From Arenimonas terrae (lineage in GTDB: Bacteria; Pseudomonadota; Gammaproteobacteria; Xanthomonadales; Xanthomonadaceae): a stretch of 64,000 bases of DNA. Positions 34,901 to 42,629 of this stretch are shown here, piece by piece. The notes under the pieces are model-generated. The model did not search any database and was not told the DNA's origin. It worked only from the letters and a program-made list of their open reading frames with translations. Where the stretch lies: positions 309,743 to 373,742 of the forward strand of contig NZ_SMDR01000002.1 in the NCBI RefSeq assembly GCF_006265115.1, read 5' to 3'. How positions within the stretch are numbered: the stretch's first letter is position 1; the number at the start of each line of letters is the position of its first letter. Both the position numbers and the translations under genes were made by a program.

Positions 34901-36303
34901 GTTTTTCGCTCTCAAAGGATATTAATCCGTCAAGCGTCTTTATTGAGCGAAAGGCCAATGTGATTGGTCGCTTTGACCCTCTTTACTTTCGCCCTGACCT
35001 CGTTGCTTTAGAGAAGAAGGTTCGATCCGTCGCCAAGCACCAGCTACGAGACTTCGTACGAAGCATGGTCGGAGGCGCCACTCCATCAACAAAAGAAGCA
35101 GAGACTCACTACACCGGAAGGCACGATGGCATTCCTTTTATTCGCGTGCAGAACCTCTCAACAACCGGACGACTGAATCTCGAAGACTGCAAGTTCATTA
35201 CTCGCAGCACTCACGAAGGTCTATTGAGACGGAGTCGACTGAAGGGCGGTGAGCTGCTGGTAAAGATTACTGGCGTTGGCCGAATGGCTGTGGCATCCGT
35301 TGTCCCGGATGACTTCGACGGGAACATTAATCAGCACATGGTCGCGATCCGCACGGAAAACACTGCCAGCAGCGAGGCACTGGCGTCGTACCTCAATCTA
35401 GATATAGCCGAGCGACTGGCGTCGCGCCGCTCCACGGGCGGAACCCGTCCAGCACTGGACTATCCGGCGCTGCTCTCAATCCCAGTAGTTCTGGACGTGC
35501 GAATCCCGGAACTAATGAGAAGAGCTGTAGATAGCTACAAGCTGAAACTTGCTGAGGCATCTAGGTTACTCGAAACGATAGACGATCTACTGTTAGACGA
35601 TCTCACTATTAGACGTGAGCCCGAACGACAACACACGATCGAGAACCGAATCTTCTTTCGCAACTTGACCGAACTTTCCGGCGGGCGATTCGATCCAATC
35701 GCCGCGCAAGAGAAGCGCCGGACTCTAGAAGGATCAATCAGATCAGCCCACTATCCAGTGGCGCCGCTGAGGCAGGTTGTTAGCTTCTCTAAGGTTCTCG
35801 TAGATCGGATTGACGAAGGTGATACGTACGTCGGACTTGAGAATATCAACGGCGAAACCGGAGAGTATGTCGCAACTACTGAGAAAGAGAGTGTTGGCAC
35901 AGCCATACGATTCAAGTCGGGTCAGATCCTGTTTCCGAAACTGCGCCCATACCTGAATAAGACTCACCTTGCAGCGTTTTCCGGGGTTGCGTCGACCGAG
36001 TTCCATACTTTCACTGCGCAACGTGCCGATGCCAAGTACCTGACAGCATTTCTTCGCTCCAAAGTCATTGTTGGCATTACAACGCTCCTGATGACTGGCA
36101 ACACATTGCCACGCTTGCAAACGAGTGACATTGAACAACTGCCAATTCCTATCCCGCCGGTTGTCGTTCAGAAACGGATCTGCGAACAGATTGACCGCAT
36201 TCGCGCTAAGGCTTTTGCGCTCCGGGACAGGGCCAACACCGAACTCCGACAAGCCAAGCGCGACATTGAAGCACTGATCATTGGAAAGGGCGTGTCCGCA
36301 TGA
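34897..36303 (+). CDS. restriction-modification specificity subunit (S)
   Basis: A 468-residue S protein with two target-recognition domains. The first (about residues 45-200) contains GGATPSTKEAETHYTGRHDGIPFIRVQNL and QHMVAIRT; the second (about 285-430) contains YVGLENINGETGEY, ILFPKLRPYLNK and LRSK. Each is followed by helical spacers (VDSYKLKLAEASRLLETIDDLL; EQIDRIRAKAFALRDRANTEL). It should direct the nuclease-methyltransferase fusion to a bipartite site. It overlaps the genes on both sides by 4 bases (ATGA), so all three are translated together. Confidence 0.92.
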   Translation: MSFSLSKDINPSSVFIERKANVIGRFDPLYFRPDLVALEKKVRSVAKHQLRDFVRSMVGGATPSTKEAETHYTGRHDGIPFIRVQNLSTTGRLNLEDCKFITRSTHEGLLRRSRLKGGELLVKITGVGRMAVASVVPDDFDGNINQHMVAIRTENTASSEALASYLNLDIAERLASRRSTGGTRPALDYPALLSIPVVLDVRIPELMRRAVDSYKLKLAEASRLLETIDDLLLDDLTIRREPERQHTIENRIFFRNLTELSGGRFDPIAAQEKRRTLEGSIRSAHYPVAPLRQVVSFSKVLVDRIDEGDTYVGLENINGETGEYVATTEKESVGTAIRFKSGQILFPKLRPYLNKTHLAAFSGVASTEFHTFTAQRADAKYLTAFLRSKVIVGITTLLMTGNTLPRLQTSDIEQLPIPIPPVVVQKRICEQIDRIRAKAFALRDRANTELRQAKRDIEALIIGKGVSA

Positions 36304-37802
36304 AGCTCAAGGGCATTCTCGACTTCTCCCTTGGCAACTTCCTTTGCCTACGTGGCTTCGCCCCCATGGGCGTATTGCAGGACATCTCTGAGGCACCACA
36401 GGATATCCAGCGAGTGCCAAACAACGCACGACTCAGAGAGGTCGGTGATTATCTTCGGAAAGGCGAGCTGGTCTTCTTTCCAGAGGTCGTACTCTGTGCT
36501 TGCCTCAACGACGAGGACTCAACTTCCGATCTCGTAGCTAAGTTCTTCGAGAGTGTGAAATCTGGCGTTCCGTTCAAACGGGGCCAGTTCGCAAGCGGCC
36601 TTACGATCAGTTCGACAGTGAGCGCAACCAGAGGCTCGGACGACATTCGAGCTGTGAAGTTCTTTCAGACGGCGACACTTTCGATTCGCGATGAGCTAAC
36701 CGTCCTGTTCTCGCGCCTCGATGGCAACCACCGCCTTTCTGCCAGCAAGGAGAAGGCCGTTCGCGAGCGAGTTACGCCGTTCTGCTTGATTCTGTGCCAG
36801 AACCAGGTTGAGTTCCGGCGTTTCAGCCGATCCTTGTTCCACAACATAAACTACAAGCAAGTTCCGCTTACGATGGAGCACAACCTCAAGCTCATCCTCG
36901 ATGACGCAGAGCTGTTCCAAGACGAGTTTCTCCAGACAGACCCGAGTTTCGGCTGGCCCTACTATCACGCCCGGAAACTGCACGGAAATGTCGATGTGGA
37001 GTTGCTGCCAAACCTTGCCCGCTTCCTTAAAGATGAGCCACGGACTTTCCTATTGCACCAGTTTGAGTTCCTCATAGAACGCAAGGTGCTCGGTGACAAC
37101 GAGAACGCTGTCAGGCGCTTCAAGGAAGCGATCGGCAAGGCGAACGGCCTGTTTGAAACTTGGCCTGCGCTTAAGGAATCGACAAATCGCGGCTTACTGG
37201 CAGCGCTCGTTTACTACGAACTAAGCAAGACCGCGCCGATCACCTCCTTTGTCGGCTGGGTGCTGAACAATCACCTTCACCAGATCAGAAACTCCAACCC
37301 CAGCGATCTGATTGCAATCTTCGACCAGGTTCTTGCCAGTAGAAGACGCACAATTTTTGTTTCTATGCCTTTCGGCAAGACCAAGCCGGAAGATCACTAC
37401 AGGATTATTGAGCGTGTTGCTAAAGACATTAGCGAAGAACATGGTCTCAAACCGGCGCTCAAAGTTCAGCGCGTAGATTGGTTCAATGATGGCGCGAGCT
37501 ATGAGATCAACGACAAGATCATTGAAATGATGAGCGATTGTGGCTTGCTAATTGGCAATTTGACGCATTGCAATCCCAACGTTTATCACGAGATCGGCTT
37601 CGTGATGGGCAAGGCAAAGGCAGAAGGGAAGGATGTGGCCAACATGCTTCTGTTCCTTGATGAATCCGTTGCCGACCAGAATGACAAGTTCGTTGGGTTC
37701 AACTTGCGAGGCATCAAGCAACTGCGATTCACTGAGCAGCAAGGCGAGTTTGTTCCGGCACTGAAGGCCAATCTTGAGAAGTTCTTCCGGCTAAGGGATT
37801 GA
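36300..37802 (+). CDS. DndB/ParB-like DGNHR protein fused to a deoxyribosyltransferase/TIR-like domain
   Basis: A 500-residue protein overlapping the S gene by 4 bases. The N-terminal part (about 1-250) contains RLDGNHRLSA at 139-148 and SLFHNINYKQVPL at 178-190, the layout of DGQHR/DndB-type ParB-fold proteins that regulate DNA-modification loci. A helical linker (250-345) leads to a C-terminal domain (350-500). That domain has FVSMPFG at 353-359, DWFNDGASYEINDKIIEMM, CGLLIGNLTHCNPNVYHEIG at 414-433 (E431 candidate catalytic Glu) and GFVMGKAKA. This pattern is shared by nucleoside deoxyribosyltransferase-like and TIR-like NADase effectors. The fusion and its coupling to a restriction operon suggest a sensor-effector; activity is inference. 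Confidence 0.75.
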   Translation: MKLKGILDFSLGNFLCLRGFAPMGVLQDISEAPQDIQRVPNNARLREVGDYLRKGELVFFPEVVLCACLNDEDSTSDLVAKFFESVKSGVPFKRGQFASGLTISSTVSATRGSDDIRAVKFFQTATLSIRDELTVLFSRLDGNHRLSASKEKAVRERVTPFCLILCQNQVEFRRFSRSLFHNINYKQVPLTMEHNLKLILDDAELFQDEFLQTDPSFGWPYYHARKLHGNVDVELLPNLARFLKDEPRTFLLHQFEFLIERKVLGDNENAVRRFKEAIGKANGLFETWPALKESTNRGLLAALVYYELSKTAPITSFVGWVLNNHLHQIRNSNPSDLIAIFDQVLASRRRTIFVSMPFGKTKPEDHYRIIERVAKDISEEHGLKPALKVQRVDWFNDGASYEINDKIIEMMSDCGLLIGNLTHCNPNVYHEIGFVMGKAKAEGKDVANMLLFLDESVADQNDKFVGFNLRGIKQLRFTEQQGEFVPALKANLEKFFRLRD

Positions 37803-37889
37803 AGCGGCGGCCGACTTTCTGCCCTTTTGTCTCCCTAGAAGGTTCCTTCAATCATGAAGGTGTGCCGAGCCATCCAATCCACATTTCGC

Positions 37890-37895
37890 TATAAT
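37890..37895 (+). promoter_or_regulatory. -10 box of the ahcY riboswitch transcript
   Basis: A perfect TATAAT lies 17-20 bases before the SAH riboswitch. No good -35 is visible at the expected distance. Confidence 0.6.
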
Positions 37896-37911
37896 CCGGC
37901 CCGGCCCTCCG

Positions 37912-38030
37912 GCCACCCCACCCAGGGGCGCTGCAACCCCGTCCCGCGCAATGCGGGGCCCGGGACCAGGCTGGGTGGAGGTTCCAGAACCAACCGCGCC
38001 CGTTAACGCGCGACCCCCGAGGCCCCTGGC
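37912..38030 (+). promoter_or_regulatory. S-adenosylhomocysteine (SAH) riboswitch
   Basis: The leader carries the conserved strands of the SAH riboswitch: CACCCAGGGGCGCTGCAACC at 37915-37934, the returning CAGGCTGGGTGG at 37968-37979 and the pseudoknot strand AACGCGCGACCCC at 38005-38017. A variable GC-rich hairpin is inserted between the first two, as the class permits. SAH binding turns on SAH hydrolase expression, and ahcY starts 36 bases later. No covariance score could be computed. Confidence 0.9.
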
Positions 38031-38065
38031 CCGGCCGGCGTCGCCAACCAACGGAGCTATACCTT

Positions 38066-39490
38066 ATGAACGCTGTCGTTAACCTCAAGCACGACTACAA
38101 GGTCGCCGACCTGTCCCTGGCCGACTGGGGCCGCAAGGAGCTGGACATCGCCGAGCAGGAAATGCCGGGCCTGATGTCGATCCGCAAGAAGTACGCCGCC
38201 GCCCAGCCCCTGAAGGGCGTGCGGGTCACCGGCTCGCTGCACATGACCATCCAGACCGGCGTGCTGATCGAGACCCTGAAGGACCTGGGCGCCGACGTGC
38301 GCTGGGCGTCCTGCAACATCTTCAGCACCCAGGACCACGCCGCCGCGGCCATCGCCAAGGCCGGCACCCCGGTGTTCGCCTGGAAGGGCGAGACCCTGGA
38401 GGAGTACTGGGACTGCACGCTGGACGCGCTGAGCTTCCCGGGCGGCAAGGGCCCGGAGCTGGTGGTGGACGACGGCGGCGACGTCACCCTGCTGATCCAC
38501 AAGGGCTACGAGCTCGAGAAGGGCGACACCGCCTGGGTCAACTCGGCCTCGGGTTCGCATGAAGAGCAGGTGATCAAGAACCTGCTCAAGCGCGTCGCCA
38601 AGGAGCGCCCGGGCTTCTGGACCAACGTGGTCAAGGACTGGAAGGGCGTCTCGGAAGAGACCACCACCGGCGTGCACCGCCTCTACCAGATGCTGGAAGC
38701 CGGCAAGCTGCTGGTCCCGGCCATCAACGTCAACGACTCGGTCACCAAGTCCAAGTTCGACAACCTGTACGGCTGCCGCGAGTCGCTGGCCGACGGCCTG
38801 AAGCGCGCGATGGACGTGATGCTGGCCGGCAAGGTGGCCGTGGTCTGCGGTTATGGCGACGTGGGCAAGGGTTCGGCGCACTCGCTGCGCGCCTACGGCT
38901 GCCGCGTGGTCGTGACCGAGATCGACCCGATCAACGCCCTGCAGGCCGCGATGGAAGGCTTCGAGGTCAACACCGTCGAGAACACCCTGGGCCGCGGCGA
39001 CATCTACGTCACCACTACCGGCAACAAGGACGTGCTGACGCTCGAGCACATGTCGAAGATGAAGGACCAGGCCATCGTCTGCAACATCGGCCACTTCGAC
39101 AACGAGATCCAGGTGGACCGCCTGAACGCCTCGGACGCCGTGCGCCTGAACATCAAGCCGCAGGTGGACAAGTACACGTTCAAGAACGGCAATGCGATCT
39201 TCCTGCTGGCTGAGGGCCGCCTGGTGAACCTGGGCTGCGCCACGGGCCACCCGAGCTTCGTGATGTCGAACTCGTTCTCGAACCAGACGCTCGCGCAGAT
39301 CGACCTGTGGGCGAACAAGGACGTGTACGAGCCCAAGGTCTACATCCTGCCCAAGAAGCTGGACGAGGAAGTGGCCCGCCTGCACCTGGAAAAGATCGGC
39401 GTGAAGCTGACCACACTGACCGACGAGCAGGCCGCGTACCTTGGCGTGTCGAAGGACGGTCCGTACAAGCCGGATCACTACCGCTACTGA
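38066..39490 (+). CDS. ahcY: adenosylhomocysteinase (SAH hydrolase)
   Basis: A 474-residue enzyme that splits S-adenosylhomocysteine to adenosine and homocysteine, removing the inhibitor left by methyl transfer. It has the substrate-domain sequences [16 protein letters not shown] and [15 protein letters not shown], the NAD-binding [17 protein letters not shown] and the invariant C-terminal KPDHYRY. GGAG stands upstream of the ATG. Control by the SAH riboswitch directly upstream is expected. It forms the methyl cycle with metK and metF in this window. Confidence 0.98.
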   Translation: MNAVVNLKHDYKVADLSLADWGRKELDIAEQEMPGLMSIRKKYAAAQPLKGVRVTGSLHMTIQTGVLIETLKDLGADVRWASCNIFSTQDHAAAAIAKAGTPVFAWKGETLEEYWDCTLDALSFPGGKGPELVVDDGGDVTLLIHKGYELEKGDTAWVNSASGSHEEQVIKNLLKRVAKERPGFWTNVVKDWKGVSEETTTGVHRLYQMLEAGKLLVPAINVNDSVTKSKFDNLYGCRESLADGLKRAMDVMLAGKVAVVCGYGDVGKGSAHSLRAYGCRVVVTEIDPINALQAAMEGFEVNTVENTLGRGDIYVTTTGNKDVLTLEHMSKMKDQAIVCNIGHFDNEIQVDRLNASDAVRLNIKPQVDKYTFKNGNAIFLLAEGRLVNLGCATGHPSFVMSNSFSNQTLAQIDLWANKDVYEPKVYILPKKLDEEVARLHLEKIGVKLTTLTDEQAAYLGVSKDGPYKPDHYRY

Positions 39491-39513
39491 TTCGACGCTT
39501 CAGCGGAACACGG

Positions 39514-39543
39514 AACGGGCGCCTTAGGGCGCCCGTTTCTTTT
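39514..39543 (+). terminator. intrinsic terminator after ahcY
   Basis: A 10-bp stem AACGGGCGCC / GGCGCCCGTT with loop TTAG is followed by TCTTTT. Confidence 0.92.
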
Positions 39544-39552
39544 GGCTCGGGG

Positions 39553-39642
39553 AAATCCGGGGTCAGAGTGCATTTATCTTCTGCGGGCCCCGGGGAAAGG
39601 CCAGTCGCCTCGAGAAGATAAATGCACTCTGACCCCGGATTT
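39553..39642. repeat. GGGGTCAG inverted repeat, copy 1 beside the DUF3228 gene
   Basis: Perfect 30-bp arms (39553-39582 and 39613-39642) contain GGGGTCAGAGTGCATTTATC and enclose a 30-base GC-rich spacer. The element lies 9 bases from the stop codon of the DUF3228 gene. It is nearly identical to the element at 40218-40305 on the other side of that gene. Confidence 0.88.
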
Positions 39643-39651
39643 ATTCCGGAT

Positions 39652-40206
39652 CTAGCGCCAGTTGGCGTGGCGGGACCAGAACTCGACGCTGCGTCTGTAG
39701 GCTTCGCGATCCAGCGGCACGCCGCTGCCGCCTTCTTCGACACCCAGCGCATTGCGCATCATCGTGATCGGCACCATCGGGATCTCGTCGGGTTCCATCG
39801 TGTACAGGCAGCCGACGATGCCCCAGTCGGCGTCCACCGGCGTGCCCTCCTTCGCCATCTGCTCGCGGCTGTAGAGGATGGGCACCAGGTAGTTGGCCAC
39901 CGGGGGTTCCAGGCCCTCGAACCAGCGCACCAGCACCGGCAGTTCGTCCTTGGTGCGGGCTTCGTAGGCGCTGTGCAGCCGGTGTCGGTTTTCGTCGGTG
40001 ATGGCGATCACCGAACACTTCGTGGACGTCCAGTTGCGGTGCACGTGCAGTTGGCAGAAGGGTGCATAGCCGGGGATCACGCGCTGGGGTGTTTCGGCGT
40101 TCAGCCGCTCGACGAACTGCTCGGGCGTGATGTCCTGGATGGCGGTGCGGCGGCGGTCGGCCGGAAACAGGCGGACGCGGGCGAAGTCGGTCAGTGCGAT
40201 GCTCAT
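39652..40206 (-). CDS. DUF3228 family protein
   Basis: A 184-residue protein that matches my memory of DUF3228. It contains DITPEQFVERLNAETPQRVIP, GYAPFCQLHVHRNWTSTKC, YLVPILYSREQMAKEG and the C-terminal EFWSRHANWR. The family is widespread, cytosolic and uncharacterised. It is a single-gene unit bracketed by two almost identical long palindromes that begin within 10-12 bases of its ends, leaving hardly any room for its promoter outside the repeat. No signal peptide or membrane segment. Confidence 0.8.
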   Translation of the reverse strand: MSIALTDFARVRLFPADRRRTAIQDITPEQFVERLNAETPQRVIPGYAPFCQLHVHRNWTSTKCSVIAITDENRHRLHSAYEARTKDELPVLVRWFEGLEPPVANYLVPILYSREQMAKEGTPVDADWGIVGCLYTMEPDEIPMVPITMMRNALGVEEGGSGVPLDREAYRRSVEFWSRHANWR

Positions 40207-40217
40207 GCGGTGATTGT

Positions 40218-40305
40218 AATCCGGGGTCAGAGTGCATTTATCTTCTGCGAGCCCCGGGGTTGAGCCATCAGCCGCGAGAAGATAAATGCACTCTGACCCC
40301 GGATT
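40218..40305. repeat. GGGGTCAG inverted repeat, copy 2 beside the DUF3228 gene
   Basis: Perfect 29-bp arms (40218-40246 and 40277-40305) match copy 1 base for base; the 30-base spacer differs by several substitutions. It lies 11 bases upstream of the DUF3228 start codon and 9 bases past the diguanylate cyclase stop codon. Confidence 0.88.
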
Positions 40306-40314
40306 TCCCGGAGT

Positions 40315-41445
40315 TCAGGCGGCCATCTCGATGCGGTTGCGGCCGCTGGTCTTGGCCCGGTACAGGGCCTCGTCGGCGGCGGCGTACAGCGCGTCGCTGT
40401 CGCGGTGCGTGCCCGGCGAGAACTGCGCCAGGCCGACGCTGACGGTCACCTCGAAATGGCTGCCGTCGGCCAGCCGGATCGGCGCGTGTTCGAGGCGGGC
40501 GCGGAAGGTCTCGGCCATGGCGGCGATGCGGGCGGCGTCGCCGCCGGCCAGCAGCACGCCGAACTCTTCGCCGCCCAGGCGGGCCACCAGCGCATCACAT
40601 TCCTCGAAGCAGGCGCGCAGCAGAGCCGCCACTTCACGCAGGCAGCGGTCGCCGGCGGCGTGGCCGTAGCGGTCGTTGATCGACTTGAAGTGGTCGAGGT
40701 CGGCGATAAGGAAGGCCACCGACAGCGCGCTGCCGTCGGCGCGCGCGGCGGCCACGCGTTCGTCCAGGCCCTGCTGGAAATGGCCGCGGTTGGCCAGGCC
40801 GGTCAGCGCGTCGGTGCGGCTGAGCGTGGCGAAGCGGTCGCGCTGCTCGCGCAGCTGCTGCTCCAGCACCAGCTTGCCCTCGTACTCGCGGTGGCTGCGG
40901 CCGATCACCGCCACCAGGTAGGCCAGGTTGAGCAGCAGCACCAGGGCCACGCCCGGCTGGCCGAAGGTGAAGACCACGATCGACAGCATCGGCAGGAACA
41001 GCACGCCCGTGCCGACCAGCGCGATGCGCCGGTTCACCGCGAAGATCTGCGCGAACGCCATCGCCAGCGCCGACGTGGCCAGCATGGTCAGCAGGTGCGC
41101 ACCGGCGAAGGCCGGGTCCAGCAGCACCCAGCCCGAGATCCCGCCCCACAGCGTGGCGGTGGCCAGCAACATGGCCCATTGCCGCCGCATGCCCAGCCCC
41201 GCCTGCTCCGGATGCCGGCGCGCCCAACCCCGCAGCAGCACCCGCGACACCCCCAGCACCACGAAAACCAGCACCAGCACCGCCGACAGCCGCGGATGCC
41301 GCTCCCAGCCCCCGCCGTACCCGGCCACCAGCAGCCAGGACAACAGATAGAACACCCCGCCGATCAGCGCGCGCTCGTGCAGGTCCTCGGCGCGCTGCTG
41401 CAGCACCGAGTCCGTCCCCGCACCCGAAATGTCCCCTGTCGCCAT
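40315..41445 (-). CDS. membrane diguanylate cyclase (GGDEF)
   Basis: A 376-residue protein with about six N-terminal transmembrane helices (residues 20-180), a short coiled segment (EGKLVLEQQLREQRDRF) and a GGDEF domain. The domain contains RTDALTGLANRGHFQQGLDE, LIADLDHFKSINDRYGHAAGD and intact RLGGEEFG. It should synthesise cyclic di-GMP. The inhibitory-site arginine is replaced by Glu, so feedback control is likely missing. The start at 41445 (MATGDISG) is a choice; an in-frame ATG at 41463 is equally possible, and the frame upstream runs into a repeat. Confidence 0.88.
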   Translation of the reverse strand: MATGDISGAGTDSVLQQRAEDLHERALIGGVFYLLSWLLVAGYGGGWERHPRLSAVLVLVFVVLGVSRVLLRGWARRHPEQAGLGMRRQWAMLLATATLWGGISGWVLLDPAFAGAHLLTMLATSALAMAFAQIFAVNRRIALVGTGVLFLPMLSIVVFTFGQPGVALVLLLNLAYLVAVIGRSHREYEGKLVLEQQLREQRDRFATLSRTDALTGLANRGHFQQGLDERVAAARADGSALSVAFLIADLDHFKSINDRYGHAAGDRCLREVAALLRACFEECDALVARLGGEEFGVLLAGGDAARIAAMAETFRARLEHAPIRLADGSHFEVTVSVGLAQFSPGTHRDSDALYAAADEALYRAKTSGRNRIEMAA

Positions 41446-41573
41446 TGGCCGCGAGAATGGCATGGCCCAAGGCGCCTGCCCAGCGGCCCCGGCACCCACG
41501 GCCGTGCGAGCCGTCCCGCTCGCCCAGCCGCATGCCGACCGCCCTGCTTTGGTCTCCGGCCTTGGACCGTCAC

Positions 41574-41684
41574 GGCCGGTACCCGTGGGGGCCATTCCCG
41601 GACCTTCGGCGACATGGACGTCGCCGAAGAGCCTACATGGACGTATTCACGGCGTGTCCGGGGATGGCCCCCACGGGTGCCGGC
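41574..41684 (-). repeat. nested palindromic repeat, copy A (upstream of metF)
   Basis: Outer arms of 30 bp (41574-41603 / 41655-41684, two mismatches) enclose an inner hairpin with 10-bp arms CTTCGGCGAC / GTCGCCGAAG at 41604-41629. Between inner and outer arms on the minus strand lies ACGCCGTGAATACGTCCATG, also found in copy B at 49034-49053 with small changes. Arm sequences differ from copy B but pair perfectly within each copy. A further GGTCTCCGG / CCGGAGACC pair (41551-41559 / 41704-41712) extends the symmetry. Confidence 0.85.
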
Positions 41685-41722
41685 CTCTCGAGACAAACCC
41701 ACCCCGGAGACCGAAGCCATAT

Positions 41723-41751
41723 ATCCTTTTATCGCGAACAAGAGATATATT
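41723..41751 (+). promoter_or_regulatory. 27-base motif in the metF leader shared with metK
   Basis: Bases 41723-41749 match the metK leader motif. Here flanking bases extend the symmetry to ATATATC (41719-41725) / GATATAT (41744-41750). It may be an operator for a methyl-cycle regulator, or a promoter with TATATT (41746-41751) as the -10, which would start transcription about 25 bases before metF. Confidence 0.6.
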
Positions 41752-41781
41752 CCCCGCAAGCCACAAACACAGCCCACCCCC

Positions 41782-42606
41782 ATGCCCCGGATCAGCTTCG
41801 AGTTCTACCCGCCCAAGACCGACGAACAGCGCGCCCAGCTCGACCGCACCGTGCGCAAACTCAAGGCGCATTCGCCGGAATTCGTGTCGGTGACCTTCGG
41901 TGCCGGCGGCTCGACCTTGTCGTACACCGCCGAAACCGTGCGCGGCCTGCGCGAAGCCCACGGCCTCAACGGCGTACCCCACCTGAGCTGCGTCGGCGGC
42001 ACCCGCGACGAGATCCGCCAGCTGCTGGCCGACTACCGCGCCCTGGGCTGCGACCGCATCGTCGCCCTGCGCGGCGACCTGCCCTCGGGCATGGCCCGCG
42101 CCGGCGACCTGCACTACGCCTCCGACCTGGTGCGCTTCATCCGCGAAGAACACGGCGACCACTTCCACATCGAAGTCGGCTGCTACCCGGAAACCCACCC
42201 GCAGTCGGAAGACGCCCTGGCCTGCATCCGCCACTTCAAGGCGAAGGTGGACGCCGGCGCCGACTCCGCCATCACCCAGTACTTCTTCAACGCCGACGCG
42301 TATTTCCGCTTCGTCGAGGACGTGCGCAAGGCCGGCATCACCCTGCCGATCATCCCGGGCATCATGCCGATCTCGAACTTCAGCCAGCTGCGGCGCTTTT
42401 CCGAGGCCTGCGGCGCCGAGATCCCGCGCTGGATCGGCAAGCGCATGCTGGCCTTCGGCGACGACGCCGACAGCGTGCGCGAATTCGCCGCCGACATCGT
42501 CGCCGGCATGTGCCGGCGCCTGCTCGACGGCGGCGTGCCCGAACTGCATTTCTACACGCTGAACCTGGCCCGGCCGACCGAGTCCGTGCTCGCCCGCCTG
42601 GGCTGA
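41782..42606 (+). CDS. metF: methylenetetrahydrofolate reductase
   Basis: A 274-residue flavoenzyme that reduces 5,10-methylene-THF to 5-methyl-THF for methionine synthesis. Family landmarks are ISFEFYPPKT at the N-terminus, FVSVTFGAGGS, HLSCVGGTRDEI, IVALRGDLP, IEVGCYPETHP, SAITQYFFNADAYF, IIPGIMPISNFSQL and ELHFYTLNLA. The length is typical of bacterial MetF. It completes, with metK and ahcY, the methyl-cycle set of this window. The ATG at 41782 starts the domain exactly; the ribosome site is weak. Confidence 0.97.
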   Translation: MPRISFEFYPPKTDEQRAQLDRTVRKLKAHSPEFVSVTFGAGGSTLSYTAETVRGLREAHGLNGVPHLSCVGGTRDEIRQLLADYRALGCDRIVALRGDLPSGMARAGDLHYASDLVRFIREEHGDHFHIEVGCYPETHPQSEDALACIRHFKAKVDAGADSAITQYFFNADAYFRFVEDVRKAGITLPIIPGIMPISNFSQLRRFSEACGAEIPRWIGKRMLAFGDDADSVREFAADIVAGMCRRLLDGGVPELHFYTLNLARPTESVLARLG

Positions 42607-42629
42607 GGTTCGCGCTAGGCTGGGCGCCC

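Larger units (their letters stand above)
28797..37860. mobile_element. AT-richer defence island between the AraC gene and ahcY
   Basis: From just after the AraC stop codon to just before the ahcY leader, base composition drops visibly and codon use shifts to AT-ending codons. Every recognisable gene inside relates to restriction or defence, apart from small unknowns. I see no integrase, transposase, tRNA end or direct repeats at the edges, so the mechanism of gain is not shown. The island splits metK from ahcY-metF. A hairpin CCTTCA-ATCA-TGAAGG at 37845-37860 ends it. Confidence 0.8.

Noticed and set aside
32789-36303. Complete type I restriction system (hsdRMS)
   Set aside because: No helicase/translocase subunit is present; the nuclease domain is fused to the methyltransferase instead.
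28797-37860. Prophage or integrative element at the island
   Set aside because: No integrase, structural phage gene, tRNA attachment site or terminal direct repeat was seen.
41446-41595. Longer N-terminus of the second diguanylate cyclase
   Set aside because: The extension runs into the nested palindrome copy A and has no protein-like character.
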